A DNA stretch of 64,000 nt from Virgibacillus salexigens (GCF_014905415.1 NZ_BNEO01000001.1:248001-312000), one strand, 5' to 3'. Counted from the stretch's first letter, positions 7,401 through 16,520 are shown. Notes: generated from the letters alone by a model not told the origin. Made by a program: numbers and translations.

Positions 7401-8188
7401 TAATCTTCCTCCTTATTTGCCTCTTTTTCTTTTAAATCTGCTGCCTCACTGGGTTGTTTTCCTTGGTTTTGAATTTTCGTATCATTTGATGTTTCAGCTT
7501 GTTTCTCTGGAGAGGTTGGCTGTTGTTCAGTTGAGGGGTTTGATTTTGAGTCCTGTTCTTTTTCATTTCCTTTTTCTTCAATTGGGTTCTCCGTACTAGA
7601 TTTATCTTTGTCGATTTCCTTTTTTCTTTCTTGTGACTCCCCGTGCTGATCGCTTTTTTTCTGGCACTGCACGATTATTTTCTCACTCCACGTTGTTTGA
7701 CCATCCGCTTGTATAACTGAAAATTGGTAAATCCCTGGACGACTTACAGTTACAGTTAGCTCAGTTACCTCTGTACGCTTTAAGGCCGTAACACTGCCTT
7801 TGTCTTTCTCAAGATTCACTCTTTCACCATGTTTTCTGGGAATCCCTTGTTCAGCATAAAATACGTTATACGTTGCCGATTTCAACATATCTCCCTGGCC
7901 ATCATTCCTTATTTTTGTCTTTAACATGGTCGAGTCACATGATTTGTTTTTTTGCGTATGGGAATTGATAAATGTCAGCAAAACGTTATTTTGTGGTTCT
8001 GGTGTTTTTTCCCAATTGTCTAATTCTATAATTCCGCTCATTTTCTCCCTATCATTAAAATGGGCCGTTGTGCTTGAAGTCATGTAGCTTCCTAGAAAAA
8101 TAATAAAATAACATAAGAGAACAATCTTAAGGATGAGATACCAGCCAAAAAATTTTTTCTTATATTTATTTAATCTACTTCTTCTCAT
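7400..8188 (-). CDS. tapA: TapA, amyloid fibre assembly/anchoring protein
   Basis: Secreted accessory protein for TasA fibres, 262 residues. A basic N-terminus (MRRSRLNKYKKK) leads into one membrane helix and a SipW-type cleavage region near STTAHFND. The folded part (about 50-190) contains paired cysteines (KSCDS and VQCQKK) as in B. subtilis TapA, and SRPGIYQFSVIQADG. The tail (190-262) is a low-complexity Lys/Glu/Ser/Gln stretch, also seen in the B. subtilis protein. I prefer the ATG at 8188, which follows GGTGGGAAGG; an ATG at 8218 has no ribosome site. Confidence 0.9.
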   Translation of the reverse strand: MRRSRLNKYKKKFFGWYLILKIVLLCYFIIFLGSYMTSSTTAHFNDREKMSGIIELDNWEKTPEPQNNVLLTFINSHTQKNKSCDSTMLKTKIRNDGQGDMLKSATYNVFYAEQGIPRKHGERVNLEKDKGSVTALKRTEVTELTVTVSRPGIYQFSVIQADGQTTWSEKIIVQCQKKSDQHGESQERKKEIDKDKSSTENPIEEKGNEKEQDSKSNPSTEQQPTSPEKQAETSNDTKIQNQGKQPSEAADLKEKEANKEED

Positions 8189-8221
8189 GACGCCCTTCCC
8201 ACCTTTTTTCTTTGCCATTTT

Positions 8222-8277
8222 TGTGTCATATATTTAAACGGATAACATAATTGTTTTACGTTTAAATATATGACACA
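8222..8277. repeat. Perfect 19-bp inverted repeat upstream of tapA
   Basis: TGTGTCATATATTTAAACG (8222-8240) is the exact reverse complement of 8259-8277, with an 18-base spacer. It lies between a TasA-family gene and tapA. Its 3' edge on the minus strand is 33 bases before the chosen tapA start. It has no T run, so it looks more like an operator or an mRNA-processing/stability hairpin than a plain terminator. Confidence 0.8.
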
Positions 8278-8278
8278 T

Positions 8279-8303
8279 CGGAGGGAACAGAACTTTCCCT
8301 CCG
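8279..8303 (-). terminator. Hairpin after the second TasA-family gene
   Basis: CGGAGGGAA (8279-8287) pairs with TTCCCTCCG (8295-8303), loop seven bases. It sits 14 bases past the stop codon. No T run follows on the minus strand, so it may be a partial terminator or 3' stabiliser that sets the ratio of TasA proteins to TapA/SipW. Confidence 0.5.
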
Positions 8304-8317
8304 CTATTAATCTGGTT

Positions 8318-8884
8318 TTATTGGACATTTGACTTTCCCTCTCGCTGTTTTGCCTCGAATATCCATGTCAATTCTATAGAATCCCTTTGGAAATGATTCT
8401 GATTTCCTTCATTATCCACAAATGTACAACGAATCGAGAACTTCTCTTGATTCCCCCCGGTTGGAAATGCATCTAATATAGGAAAGGGCTTCTTCTTCAA
8501 ATCAGATAATTTCTTTTGAAAAACAACCTTTTCTTTCCCTTTCACATGATGTAGTAGTTCGACATGTATATAATCAGCAAGATTATCCCCATTGTTATTC
8601 TCACTTTTATCAATAACTTTATAGTCGGTAAGAAATTGTATTTCTCTCATGTCAATCGTTCCATCATTGGTTAAGGTAAAGTCACTTTCCATCGTGTCAC
8701 CGGGTACAATATCTTTCATTTGAATAATCGATTGCTTATTGATTCCTAATTCCAATAATCCTGTTGCGAACGTATTCATTGTCTCTTCCTGATCATTGAA
8801 ATACGAATAAGTTCCTCCACTAATTAAACTCACTCCAAGTAATGCTGTTGCCATGCTCATTGCCATTTTTTGTTTTAATGACAT
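8318..8884 (-). CDS. TasA/CalY-family matrix protein (second copy in locus 1)
   Basis: Secreted matrix protein of the TasA/camelysin (Peptidase_M73) family, 188 residues. It has the SipW-type signal region (MSLKQKMAMSMATALLGVSL, then GGTYSYFNDQEE), a TasA core with MKDIVPGDTMESDFTLTNDG, and the family C-terminal signature TFVDNEGNQNHFQRDSIEL. It lies between tasA and tapA and differs clearly from the upstream paralogue in its middle part, which is more basic. It may be a minor fibre subunit; no enzymatic role is evident. Confidence 0.88.
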   Translation of the reverse strand: MSLKQKMAMSMATALLGVSLISGGTYSYFNDQEETMNTFATGLLELGINKQSIIQMKDIVPGDTMESDFTLTNDGTIDMREIQFLTDYKVIDKSENNNGDNLADYIHVELLHHVKGKEKVVFQKKLSDLKKKPFPILDAFPTGGNQEKFSIRCTFVDNEGNQNHFQRDSIELTWIFEAKQREGKSNVQ

Positions 8885-8930
8885 GCCATTGCCTCACTTT
8901 CTAATTAATGCTGTTGTGTGGAAGAAGTAT

Positions 8931-8967
8931 GTAGAGGAAGTATGAAGCATAGCTTCTCTTCCTCTAC
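8931..8967 (-). terminator. Hairpin between the two TasA-family genes
   Basis: GTAGAGGAAG (8931-8940) pairs with CTTCCTCTAC (8958-8967). It starts a few bases after the tasA stop codon. The T run is poor, so read-through into the next gene is expected; it could favour expression of the first gene. Confidence 0.5.
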
Positions 8968-8974
8968 AACTACT

Positions 8975-9550
8975 TTAACGCCGTTCTCCATCCGTCTGTT
9001 CTGCTTCTAGATGAAATTGAACATCTAATCCCGCTCCTTGTAAGAAGTTCTGATCCTCTCCATTATCAACAAAGGTTATTTTAATACGAATGGTATCATC
9101 GGTTCCCGTTGGAATTCCTTCCCCTTCCCTTACAAATGGCCACCATATCCAAAAACCTGGTGTAATATCGAGTTGATCCATTGTTTCTAATTCAGCAATA
9201 GTTTTTCCACTTAAATCATTAATTGGTTTTCCATCACTTGTTAGAAAATCCACTCGTAAATGATCTTTAAATTCGTCTGTTCCAGATGCTGAGGTGTTCA
9301 TTAGTACTTTCCCAATATTTAATGTCCCTTCATTTGCCATATGAAAAGAACGAGTCATATAGTCGCCTGGTTTTAAATTTTCAATATCAAATGCAATGGT
9401 CGGATCAACCCCTAAATCTAGGGTTCCTGCAGCAAATGTATTATCAACCACTTCTTGATCACTGAAATATGCAAACGTACCTCCACCAATTAATCCAATT
9501 CCTAACACAGCAGTAGCAATACCCATTCCCAGTTTCTTTTTAAAATTCAT
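8975..9550 (-). CDS. tasA: TasA, major biofilm fibre protein
   Basis: First gene of matrix locus 1, 191 residues. Signal region MNFKKKLGMGIATAVLGIGL followed by GGTFAYFSDQEVVDNTFAAGTL is the standard SipW-cleaved TasA/CalY start. The core carries IENLKPGDYMTRSFHMANEG and the C-terminal signature TFVDNGEDQNFLQG. It forms amyloid-like extracellular fibres in B. subtilis. A strong GGAGG site precedes the ATG. The upstream divergent region carries several SinR-box-like heptamers. Confidence 0.9.
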   Translation of the reverse strand: MNFKKKLGMGIATAVLGIGLIGGGTFAYFSDQEVVDNTFAAGTLDLGVDPTIAFDIENLKPGDYMTRSFHMANEGTLNIGKVLMNTSASGTDEFKDHLRVDFLTSDGKPINDLSGKTIAELETMDQLDITPGFWIWWPFVREGEGIPTGTDDTIRIKITFVDNGEDQNFLQGAGLDVQFHLEAEQTDGERR

Positions 9551-9646
9551 TTTTTTCCTCCTCTATCATAAAATATAAAATAAAAGCAAATATCATATTT
9601 CTTCATAAAACTCCCCCGCTATCCTCCCTTTTCAATTTAATATGTT

Positions 9647-9818
9647 GTTCTCTTATACGGTCATATCGTTTTTTATAACGAACAACACTTGCAGTATAGG
9701 TCATTTTTCTTAGATTGAAAACATTGAAAAACAAGCTTTATTTCTATATAACGAACAAAATACTTTTAATAACTCCTATTTACTTAAATTTAATAAGTTT
9801 TTTATTTTTTTGTTCTTT
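9647..9818. promoter_or_regulatory. Cluster of SinR-box-like heptamers in tasA-sortase divergent region
   Basis: The SinR consensus GTTCTYT occurs exactly at 9647-9653 (GTTCTCT) and 9812-9818 (GTTCTTT). Two one-mismatch copies in the opposite orientation (AACGAAC) lie at 9677-9683 and 9750-9756. All four fall in the 377-base gap between tasA and the sortase. SinR of this window has an almost unchanged recognition helix, so the known consensus should apply. No other gene is seen in 9551-9927. Confidence 0.55.
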
Positions 9819-9927
9819 ACTAAGATCGGAATAGAAATCTACGGCGCTTTTTTTATTTCAACCATTTCAGCTTTTATTCCATGTATGTTTTTTATATACT
9901 TAAAGAAAATGTGTAAGGAGTATCTCT

Positions 9928-10515
9928 ATGAACAAATTTGCCTTGCTGCTTATTTCAATTGGTTTTGTTTTTTTATGTTTTGGCGGCTATCAATGGTATA
10001 CGACAGAAAAACAGCAGGAGGCATCTTTAACAAAGGCTAAAGATTTAGTGAAACAACCTAATTCAAGTACAACAAGTTTAGAGAAAGACAATATTAAAAA
10101 GGCTTTTACACCTGCAAAAGGAGAAACAGCTGGAATCTTACATATACCAAAATTAGAAGCCGACTTACCTATTGTTGAAGGAACGGATGAAGACGAACTA
10201 GAAAAAGGTGTTGGCCATTATGAGGGGACTGCTTACCCTAAACAAAAAGACCAAATTGTATTATCTGGTCATCGGGATACCGTATTTCGAAGAATGGGTG
10301 AACTAACGGTTGGGGATCATTTAACAATACAAGTACCCTATGGTGATTTCACCTATAGAATTACAGATACCAAAGTAGTTGATGCAGATAATCGTTCTAT
10401 TATCATGTCAACAGCTCCCAAGGAAGTACTAACCTTGACTACGTGTTATCCATTTTCTTACGTCGGAAATGCCCCTGATCGTTATATTATTACTGCAATA
10501 CCAATAAACAATTAA
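9928..10515 (+). CDS. Class D sortase
   Basis: Membrane-anchored transpeptidase that joins sorted proteins to the cell wall. The 195-residue protein has one N-terminal membrane helix, a linker, and the sortase barrel with catalytic His in LSGHRDTVF near residue 115, Cys in LTLTTCYPF near 175 and Arg in APDRYI near 188. The ATG follows AAGGAG at good spacing. Sequence and single N-terminal anchor fit class D. It is divergent from the TasA operon, whose last structural gene encodes an LPNTA protein, its most likely substrate (inference). Confidence 0.9.
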   Translation: MNKFALLLISIGFVFLCFGGYQWYTTEKQQEASLTKAKDLVKQPNSSTTSLEKDNIKKAFTPAKGETAGILHIPKLEADLPIVEGTDEDELEKGVGHYEGTAYPKQKDQIVLSGHRDTVFRRMGELTVGDHLTIQVPYGDFTYRITDTKVVDADNRSIIMSTAPKEVLTLTTCYPFSYVGNAPDRYIITAIPINN

Positions 10516-10626
10516 TAGTTGTGAAATAAGACATAGACGAATATCACTATTTTCGATATAATTTACCAATGAATTATTTTTATTTTCAAACATTGCTGTC
10601 ACTAAGTTAATAAAGAGGTGAATCAA

Positions 10627-11571
10627 TTGAAGTCACGAGTCGAAAAACATAAAAAAAAACGTAGGTGGCCAATTTGGCTTGGTGGTATTGTACTTGCATT
10701 CATTATAGTCATTGGTGGCTTCTTATTTTATGTTTGGGATCAAATTGGCGATACCGTTGAATCCATGCATAACCCACTTGAAAGAGATAAGGACCCAGAA
10801 CAACAGCAAGAATTAGAAGCTGTCTTTAATAATACAGAATCAGTAAATATTCTACTGCTTGGTGTTGATGAAAGATCTGGTGATAAGGGAAGATCTGATA
10901 CGATGATGCTTTTATCCCTTAATCCGAATACAAATGCGATTAAAATGCTAAGTATTCCTAGAGATACTTATGTAACGATTCCTGGACGAGGTAAAGATAA
11001 AATTAACCATGCATATGCATTTGGTGGTGTTGAACTTTCAGTAGAAACCGTAGAAGATAATCTAGATATTCCCATCCATTATTATGCACAGGTCAATATG
11101 GAAGGCTTTAAACAAGGTATCGATGCACTCGGAGGCGTTACAGTAACTAATGATACTGCATTTTCTCAAGGTGGATCTCAGTTTCCTGTGGGGGAAGTTC
11201 AGTTAAATGGGGAACAAGCTCTTGACTATATTCGCATGCGCAAAGATGATCCACGTGGGGATTTAGGCAGAAACGAACGGCAACGAAGTGTCATTACAGC
11301 AGCAATTAATAAAGGCGCTCGTTTTTCCAGCATTACAAAAGTAGGGGATATCCTTACTATTCTAGGTGATAATGTCCAAACAAACCTTGATATGGATGAC
11401 ATGCAAACACTATTTAGTAATTATCGTGGAACAAGAAAAAATATCACTTCTATGGAGATAGAAGGTAATGGGCAACGCTTTGGTCAGCCAGAACGGTGGT
11501 ATTACGTCGTATCTGATTCAGAATTCAATCGTATTACAACAGAGATTAAAGAGCATATGAATGAAAAATAG
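10627..11571 (+). CDS. LytR-CpsA-Psr (LCP) family cell-wall ligase
   Basis: Membrane protein that attaches wall teichoic acid or similar polymers to peptidoglycan. Of 314 residues, the first 40 form a basic tail and a membrane helix, followed by the LCP domain with GVDERSGDKGRSDTMMLLSL, the key Arg-Asp in LSIPRDTYV near residue 115, and GDLGRNERQRSVI. I choose the TTG at 10627, six bases after GAGGTG; the GTG at 10618 lies inside that ribosome site. It is close to B. subtilis TagT/U/V, but which one cannot be told. It lies 111 bases after the sortase gene on the same strand. Confidence 0.9.
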   Translation: MKSRVEKHKKKRRWPIWLGGIVLAFIIVIGGFLFYVWDQIGDTVESMHNPLERDKDPEQQQELEAVFNNTESVNILLLGVDERSGDKGRSDTMMLLSLNPNTNAIKMLSIPRDTYVTIPGRGKDKINHAYAFGGVELSVETVEDNLDIPIHYYAQVNMEGFKQGIDALGGVTVTNDTAFSQGGSQFPVGEVQLNGEQALDYIRMRKDDPRGDLGRNERQRSVITAAINKGARFSSITKVGDILTILGDNVQTNLDMDDMQTLFSNYRGTRKNITSMEIEGNGQRFGQPERWYYVVSDSEFNRITTEIKEHMNEK

Positions 11572-11588
11572 CTTCATATAGATAAAAA

Positions 11589-11631
11589 CGTGGTAAAACA
11601 TGGATGAATCATTCATCCATGTTGCTTCACG
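11589..11631 (+). terminator. Hairpin after the LCP gene
   Basis: A 13-base-pair stem (11597-11609 with 11611-11623) is flanked by CGTG/CACG pairs, making a long interrupted hairpin. No T run follows on the plus strand, so efficient termination is doubtful. Confidence 0.5.
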
Positions 11632-11681
11632 TTCATATGATTGATAATTGATGTGATTATGTTATGAAATAGGGGGTCATT

Positions 11682-13700
11682 ATGAGAAAATTATTCGCAA
11701 GTTTCTTCGTTCTTTTTGTTGGCTTGCTTGTTGGATGTTCAGAGGACGAGGCTACACCAAATGATCGTTTCGAAACGTATGTAAACCATTGGAACGAACA
11801 GGAGTTTGATTCCATGTATAAAATGCTTCACTCCGATGCAGCCGACACGTATTCAACTGAAGAATATGTGGACAGGTATAATAAAATATATGGAGATTTA
11901 AATGTCTCGAAGCTTAACGTAGAATTTGATAAATTAAGTGAAGAAGCCATCGATACAGCAATGGATGAAGGAAAAGTAACAATTCCCTTTCATGTGAGCA
12001 TGGAAACCATTGCTGGGCCAATATCCTTTGACTATAAAGCGAATCTTATTCAACAGGGAGAAGATGAAAATAAAAATTGGTATATTGCATGGAACCCTGG
12101 CTTTATCTTTCCAGAAATGAAAAATGGTGGAGAAATTTCTATTCAGTCAACTGCCCCAGCTCGCGGAGAGATTCGTGATCGTAATAATATGCCTTTAGCA
12201 ATGAACGACACCATTTATGAAATTGGAATTATACCGGAAAAGTTAGGTGAAAACTCTGAACAAAATAAGAAAAAGATAGCAGAACTACTCGGCACTTCAG
12301 TGGAGGCAATCGATGAAAAACTAAATGCAAGTTGGGTAGAGCCAAATTTATTTGTACCAATTGCAAAAATCCCCAAAACCGAAGAAGCACTTTGGAATAA
12401 GCTAGTAGAGATCAATGGGATTACTAGACAAGAATCTACTGGACGTATCTATCCAGGTGGGGAAGCTGTTGGATCTTTAGTAGGTTATATTGGACAAATT
12501 ACAGCTGAAGAACTGAAAGAGCAAGAACCTGGAGAATATGCAGCATCCGATGTCATTGGCAAACGGGGATTAGAAGAATTATATGAAGATCGTTTACGAG
12601 GAAAAAAAGGAAATAAGATTGTTGTAAGCAAAGATGGAAAAGAAACAGTACTTGCAGAGACAGAAGTTAAAGATGGTGAGAATGTTAAGCTCACAATCGA
12701 TATTAATGTTCAAGAGAAAATATATCAAACATTAGATGGGGATATGGCAAGTGCGACTGTCCTTGATCCTAAAACAGGTGAAACGCTTGGATTAGTAAGC
12801 AGTCCATCATTTGATCCTAACGAAATTCTCTACGGAACAACACCTAACCTGTGGCAAAAGTTAGAAGATGATGAACGTAATCCATTACTTAATCGTTTCT
12901 ATTCTACGTATGCCCCTGGGTCTGTTATGAAGCCAATCACAGCTGCAATTGGCCTTAAAAATGGCTCCATTGATCCAGAAGAAGGATTAAAAATTAATGG
13001 ATTGACATGGAGTAATGGAGAAGGTTGGGGAGAGTATGAGGTTACTAGAGTATCCGAATCGAATGGTCCGGTCGACTTACATGACGCGCTTGTGCGATCA
13101 GATAATATTTACTTTGCCATGCAGGCAGTTCATATGGGATCTGAAGCTTATGTAACAGGTTTGAAAGACTTTGGTATTGGCGAAGATATTCCATACGAAT
13201 ATCCTATTACAGCTTCAACGATTTCATCCTCTGGAAATTTAGATGATGAAGTATTGCTTGCAAACACGAGTTATGGACAAGGCGAAATCGAAATGAGTTC
13301 CTTACATCTTGCTGCTGCTTATACCACCTTTATAAATAGTGGAGATATGATTAAACCAACATTTCTTGCTGATGAGGAAAAGTCACAAATATGGAAAGAA
13401 GATTTATTAACTTCGGAACAAGCGAAACGGATAAGTAGTGATTTACGAGATGTAGTAGAAAATGGAACAGCAGCATCTTATGCAGATGAAGCCAACTTTG
13501 ATCTATCCGGAAAAACCGGTACTGCTGAGTTAAAACTAACTACAGAAGGGGAAGGGGAAGAAAATGGTTGGTTTGTTGGTTATCCAACAAAAGAACAAGA
13601 TATTTTAATTTCGATGATGATTGAGGAAACAAAGGAACGCAGTGGAAGTGGTCATACTACTAAAAAAGCGATAGAAATTTTAAACAAATTGAAAGACTAG
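11682..13700 (+). CDS. pbpC: Penicillin-binding protein 3 (PbpC type)
   Basis: Class B penicillin-binding protein, a peptidoglycan transpeptidase. The 672-residue lipoprotein has a lipobox (LLVGCSED), an NTF2-like MecA N-domain (about 25-145), a PBP dimer domain (about 155-320) and the transpeptidase domain with SxxK in APGSVMKPI, SxN in VRSDNIYF and KTG in LSGKTGTAEL near residue 610. This is the architecture of B. subtilis PbpC and of PBP2a, so low beta-lactam affinity is possible but not shown. A bidirectional terminator follows. Confidence 0.93.
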   Translation: MRKLFASFFVLFVGLLVGCSEDEATPNDRFETYVNHWNEQEFDSMYKMLHSDAADTYSTEEYVDRYNKIYGDLNVSKLNVEFDKLSEEAIDTAMDEGKVTIPFHVSMETIAGPISFDYKANLIQQGEDENKNWYIAWNPGFIFPEMKNGGEISIQSTAPARGEIRDRNNMPLAMNDTIYEIGIIPEKLGENSEQNKKKIAELLGTSVEAIDEKLNASWVEPNLFVPIAKIPKTEEALWNKLVEINGITRQESTGRIYPGGEAVGSLVGYIGQITAEELKEQEPGEYAASDVIGKRGLEELYEDRLRGKKGNKIVVSKDGKETVLAETEVKDGENVKLTIDINVQEKIYQTLDGDMASATVLDPKTGETLGLVSSPSFDPNEILYGTTPNLWQKLEDDERNPLLNRFYSTYAPGSVMKPITAAIGLKNGSIDPEEGLKINGLTWSNGEGWGEYEVTRVSESNGPVDLHDALVRSDNIYFAMQAVHMGSEAYVTGLKDFGIGEDIPYEYPITASTISSSGNLDDEVLLANTSYGQGEIEMSSLHLAAAYTTFINSGDMIKPTFLADEEKSQIWKEDLLTSEQAKRISSDLRDVVENGTAASYADEANFDLSGKTGTAELKLTTEGEGEENGWFVGYPTKEQDILISMMIEETKERSGSGHTTKKAIEILNKLKD

Positions 13701-13708
13701 TTTAGCAC

Positions 13709-13752
13709 AAAGCAAAAAGGAACTCTCTTACTTGAGAGTTCCTTTTTGCTTT
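13709..13752. terminator. Bidirectional terminator between pbpC and IDEAL gene
   Basis: A perfect 19-base-pair stem (13709-13727 with 13734-13752), loop TTACTT, has A-run and T-run on the two sides. It serves the convergent genes pbpC and 13759-14199. Confidence 0.92.
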
Positions 13753-13758
13753 GCTTCT

Positions 13759-14199
13759 TTAAAGTAATTTAAGTAACTCATTAAATGCATGTTCATCTTT
13801 ATTATCTAGCGCTTTATCAATTAATCGCTTCACATTCCATTGTTCTAATTGGTCAATGATTAAATCGTTTGTATAATTAGAGGCGTAGGCAGCTGTTTTA
13901 ATAGCGTAATCTCTATTTGCTAAAATGATATTCAGCTCTTTTACAAAGCTAGGCATGTGTAATAAATAGGATAAATTTAAATAGATGGTCTCTGTTCGAT
14001 GTCCAAAGGCAAATAGAGTTCGAGCATTCTCAAGTGCTAACGTTTTTTGATTGATAATTATTTCCTTTCCTGCTGATGGAACATAGGTAAAAGTTTTACC
14101 ATTATAATTAAAGGAAAAATCGATGTTTCTTATGTTAACATAAAGATAATCTTGATCGAATTTAATACTATTTGGCCTACTACTTTTAGCATATCGCAT
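13759..14199 (-). CDS. IDEAL-domain protein
   Basis: Soluble 146-residue protein. The C-terminus carries the short IDEAL domain (LIDKALDNKDEHAFNELLKL), known from Bacillus proteins such as YpiB. The N-terminal 100 residues are beta-rich and not recognised. The ATG has AAGGAGG at good spacing. No operon partner is apparent. The function is unknown. Confidence 0.8.
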   Translation of the reverse strand: MRYAKSSRPNSIKFDQDYLYVNIRNIDFSFNYNGKTFTYVPSAGKEIIINQKTLALENARTLFAFGHRTETIYLNLSYLLHMPSFVKELNIILANRDYAIKTAAYASNYTNDLIIDQLEQWNVKRLIDKALDNKDEHAFNELLKLL

Positions 14200-14445
14200 T
14201 TTACTGCCTCCTTAATAAAATCGATTTATTTTGTTCTTAGATAAGAACATCTAATGACAGTATAAACGATTATTCTGCAAATTCAAACAACCAAATACGG
14301 GTTTATTGACTTAATAAAGAACAATTAGTTAGAAATACTAGAATATTCTCAATTCAGCGCAAAATAACTACTTTTTTACTACAAGAGGATATATACCTAG
14401 ATAAGCAACTTAAAATAATGTATAAGGCGATTTAGCAAACATAAA

Positions 14446-14473
14446 AGAGGTCCGCATGTATCGCGGAACCTCT
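14446..14473 (-). terminator. Terminator of the aldehyde dehydrogenase-DUF779 unit
   Basis: AGAGG (14446-14450) pairs with CCTCT (14469-14473) with further CCGC/GCGG pairing inside. On the minus strand the stem ends in TTTTATG. The 245 bases between this hairpin and the IDEAL gene show nothing else I can name. Confidence 0.7.
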
Positions 14474-14474
14474 C

Positions 14475-14828
14475 TCAATTTAATTCCATTTGTTCTGCTT
14501 CGCTAAATACGCGTGATCTTGTTAAAAACCGTTTTCCTTCTGGTCCTTCAAGTGAAAACATCCCGCCTCTACCATCAACTGCATCTATGATCAGCTGTGT
14601 GTGTTGCCAATACGCATATTGATCTTTAGAAATGTAAAAAGGGGTTTCCCCTATACTGCCTAATAATACATCAGATTCCCCTACTCTAAATTCATCTCGT
14701 GGGTAGCACATTGGTGAACTGCCATCACAGCAACCTCCAGATTGGTGGAACATTAAATCACCATGAACTGCTTTTAATTTTTCTATTAAATCAAGGGCTT
14801 CATCTGTTGCTGTTACTCGTTTAATCAC
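14475..14828 (-). CDS. DUF779 protein, partner of aldehyde dehydrogenase
   Basis: Small DUF779 protein (117 aa) with the family cysteine motif HQSGGCCDGSSPMCY near residues 28-42, which looks metal-binding, and the conserved YAYWQHTQLIIDAVDGRGG segment. It starts with GTG, six bases after GGGGTG, and follows the aldehyde dehydrogenase by 21 bases. This pairing with ExaC/AldA-type dehydrogenases is seen in many bacteria; DUF779 proteins have no proven reaction. Confidence 0.88.
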   Translation of the reverse strand: MIKRVTATDEALDLIEKLKAVHGDLMFHQSGGCCDGSSPMCYPRDEFRVGESDVLLGSIGETPFYISKDQYAYWQHTQLIIDAVDGRGGMFSLEGPEGKRFLTRSRVFSEAEQMELN

Positions 14829-14849
14829 ATTATCACCCCTTCATTAAAG

Positions 14850-16373
14850 TTAAAATAATCCATCCGGCTGTTCACTATAACTTACTAATAAATTCTTCGT
14901 TTGTTGATAATGTCCAAGCATCATTAAATGATTCTCTCTTCCAATTCCTGATTTTTTATAGCCACCAAATGCAGCGTGCGCAGGATATTGGTGATAGCAA
15001 TTTGTCCATACTCGCCCAGCTTCAATACCTCGTCCAAATCGATAAGCAGTATTCATGTCACGCGTCCATACACCGGCACCTAGGCCATACAAGGTATCAT
15101 TAGCAATTGACATGGCTTCTTCTTTATCTTTAAAAGTTGCGACCGATAATACCGGGCCAAATATCTCTTCTTGGAAAACACGCATATTATTTTCACCTTT
15201 AAAGATAGTTGGTTCCACATAATAACCATTTTCTAGCTCTTCATCTTCTAGCTTATTCACATTCCCACCAATTAAAACATCAGCACCCTCTTGTTTACCA
15301 ATATCAAGATAGGATTGGATTTTTTCCATTTGCTCTTGGGATGCCTGAGCTCCCATCATTGTGTTCGTATCAAGCGGATGACCAATCTTAATTTGTTTTA
15401 CTCGCTCAATCGCACGTTCCATGAATTCGTCATAAATGGATTCATGGACGAGTGCACGTGATGGGCATGTACAGACTTCACCTTGGTTCAAGGCAAACAT
15501 GACAAAACCTTCTATTGCTTTATCTAAGAAACCATCATCTTTGGCCATAACATCTTCAAAGAAGATATTTGGAGATTTACCCCCAAGTTCCAGAGTTACA
15601 GGTATGATGTTTTCCGAAGCATATTGCATAATTAGGCGCCCTGTTGTTGTTTCACCAGTAAAGGCAATTTTAGCAATTCTACTATTCGATGCTAGTGGTT
15701 TCCCTGCCTCTACTCCAAAGCCATTGATGACATTCACGACTCCATCAGGTATGAGATCCTTTATTAAATCCAGCCAAACATGAATCGATGCTGGAGTCTG
15801 TTCTGCGGGTTTCAATACCACACAATTTCCTGCTGCTAACGCTGGTGCAAGCTTCCATGTTGCCATAAGTAATGGAAAATTCCATGGAATAATTTGCCCA
15901 ACTACCCCAAGTGGTTCATGGAAATGGTAGGCAACCGTATCATGATCGATTTGGCTGACTCCACCTTCTTGGGCACGAATTACACCAGCAAAATAACGGA
16001 AATGATCGATTGCAAGTGGAATATCTGCTGCTAAGGCTTCTCTTACTGCCTTTCCATTGTCCCATGATTCAGCTACTGCTAGCTTCTCTAAATTTTCTTC
16101 CATACGATCAGCAATTCTATTTAACATCAATGCCCGTTCTGTTACGGAGGTTTTTCCCCATGATTCTTTTGCTTCGTGTGCAGCATCCAAAGCTGCCTCT
16201 ACATCTTCTTTTGTAGATCTTGCCATTTCGCAAAATACCTTTCCCGTAACCGGGCTCACATTCTCAAAGTATTTCCCATTTGCAGGTGGACGATATTCTC
16301 CACCAATAAAGTTATCATACTTTTCCTTGAAGTCTACCACAGCACCTGCTGTGTTCGGATTTGCATATTTCAT
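14850..16373 (-). CDS. NAD-dependent aldehyde dehydrogenase (ExaC/AldB-like)
   Basis: Oxidises aldehydes, probably acetaldehyde-type substrates, to acids. The 507 residues show the ALDH set: [20 protein letters not shown] (NAD site), the general base Glu in [12 protein letters not shown], the catalytic Cys in [11 protein letters not shown] near residue 303 and the late [10 protein letters not shown] motif. The ATG at 16373 follows AAGGAGGAG; an upstream in-frame start eight codons earlier lacks a site. It forms an operon with the DUF779 gene. Confidence 0.93.
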   Translation of the reverse strand: MKYANPNTAGAVVDFKEKYDNFIGGEYRPPANGKYFENVSPVTGKVFCEMARSTKEDVEAALDAAHEAKESWGKTSVTERALMLNRIADRMEENLEKLAVAESWDNGKAVREALAADIPLAIDHFRYFAGVIRAQEGGVSQIDHDTVAYHFHEPLGVVGQIIPWNFPLLMATWKLAPALAAGNCVVLKPAEQTPASIHVWLDLIKDLIPDGVVNVINGFGVEAGKPLASNSRIAKIAFTGETTTGRLIMQYASENIIPVTLELGGKSPNIFFEDVMAKDDGFLDKAIEGFVMFALNQGEVCTCPSRALVHESIYDEFMERAIERVKQIKIGHPLDTNTMMGAQASQEQMEKIQSYLDIGKQEGADVLIGGNVNKLEDEELENGYYVEPTIFKGENNMRVFQEEIFGPVLSVATFKDKEEAMSIANDTLYGLGAGVWTRDMNTAYRFGRGIEAGRVWTNCYHQYPAHAAFGGYKKSGIGRENHLMMLGHYQQTKNLLVSYSEQPDGLF

Positions 16374-16490
16374 ATATGATTTCTCCTCCTTTTCCAAAGC
16401 TCACTTATGGTGAGATCTAGTATGAACCTCTATAAAAAATATAACAATATGTTCTAAATTATTCCAACATTTTGACCACAGAAAATTGAA

Positions 16491-16520
16491 ATAAAAAACC
16501 CCTGATTTACTTATCAGGGG
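16491..16520 (-). terminator. Terminator of ydjO-like gene
   Basis: CCCCTGAT (16499-16506) pairs with ATCAGGGG (16513-16520), and on the minus strand the stem runs into TTTTTTAT. It lies about 40 bases after the stop codon. Confidence 0.85.

Noticed and set aside
8189-8218. Ten-codon upstream extension of tapA
   Set aside because: No ribosome site before the ATG at 8218, whereas GGTGGGAAGG precedes the ATG at 8188; the extension itself is that ribosome site.
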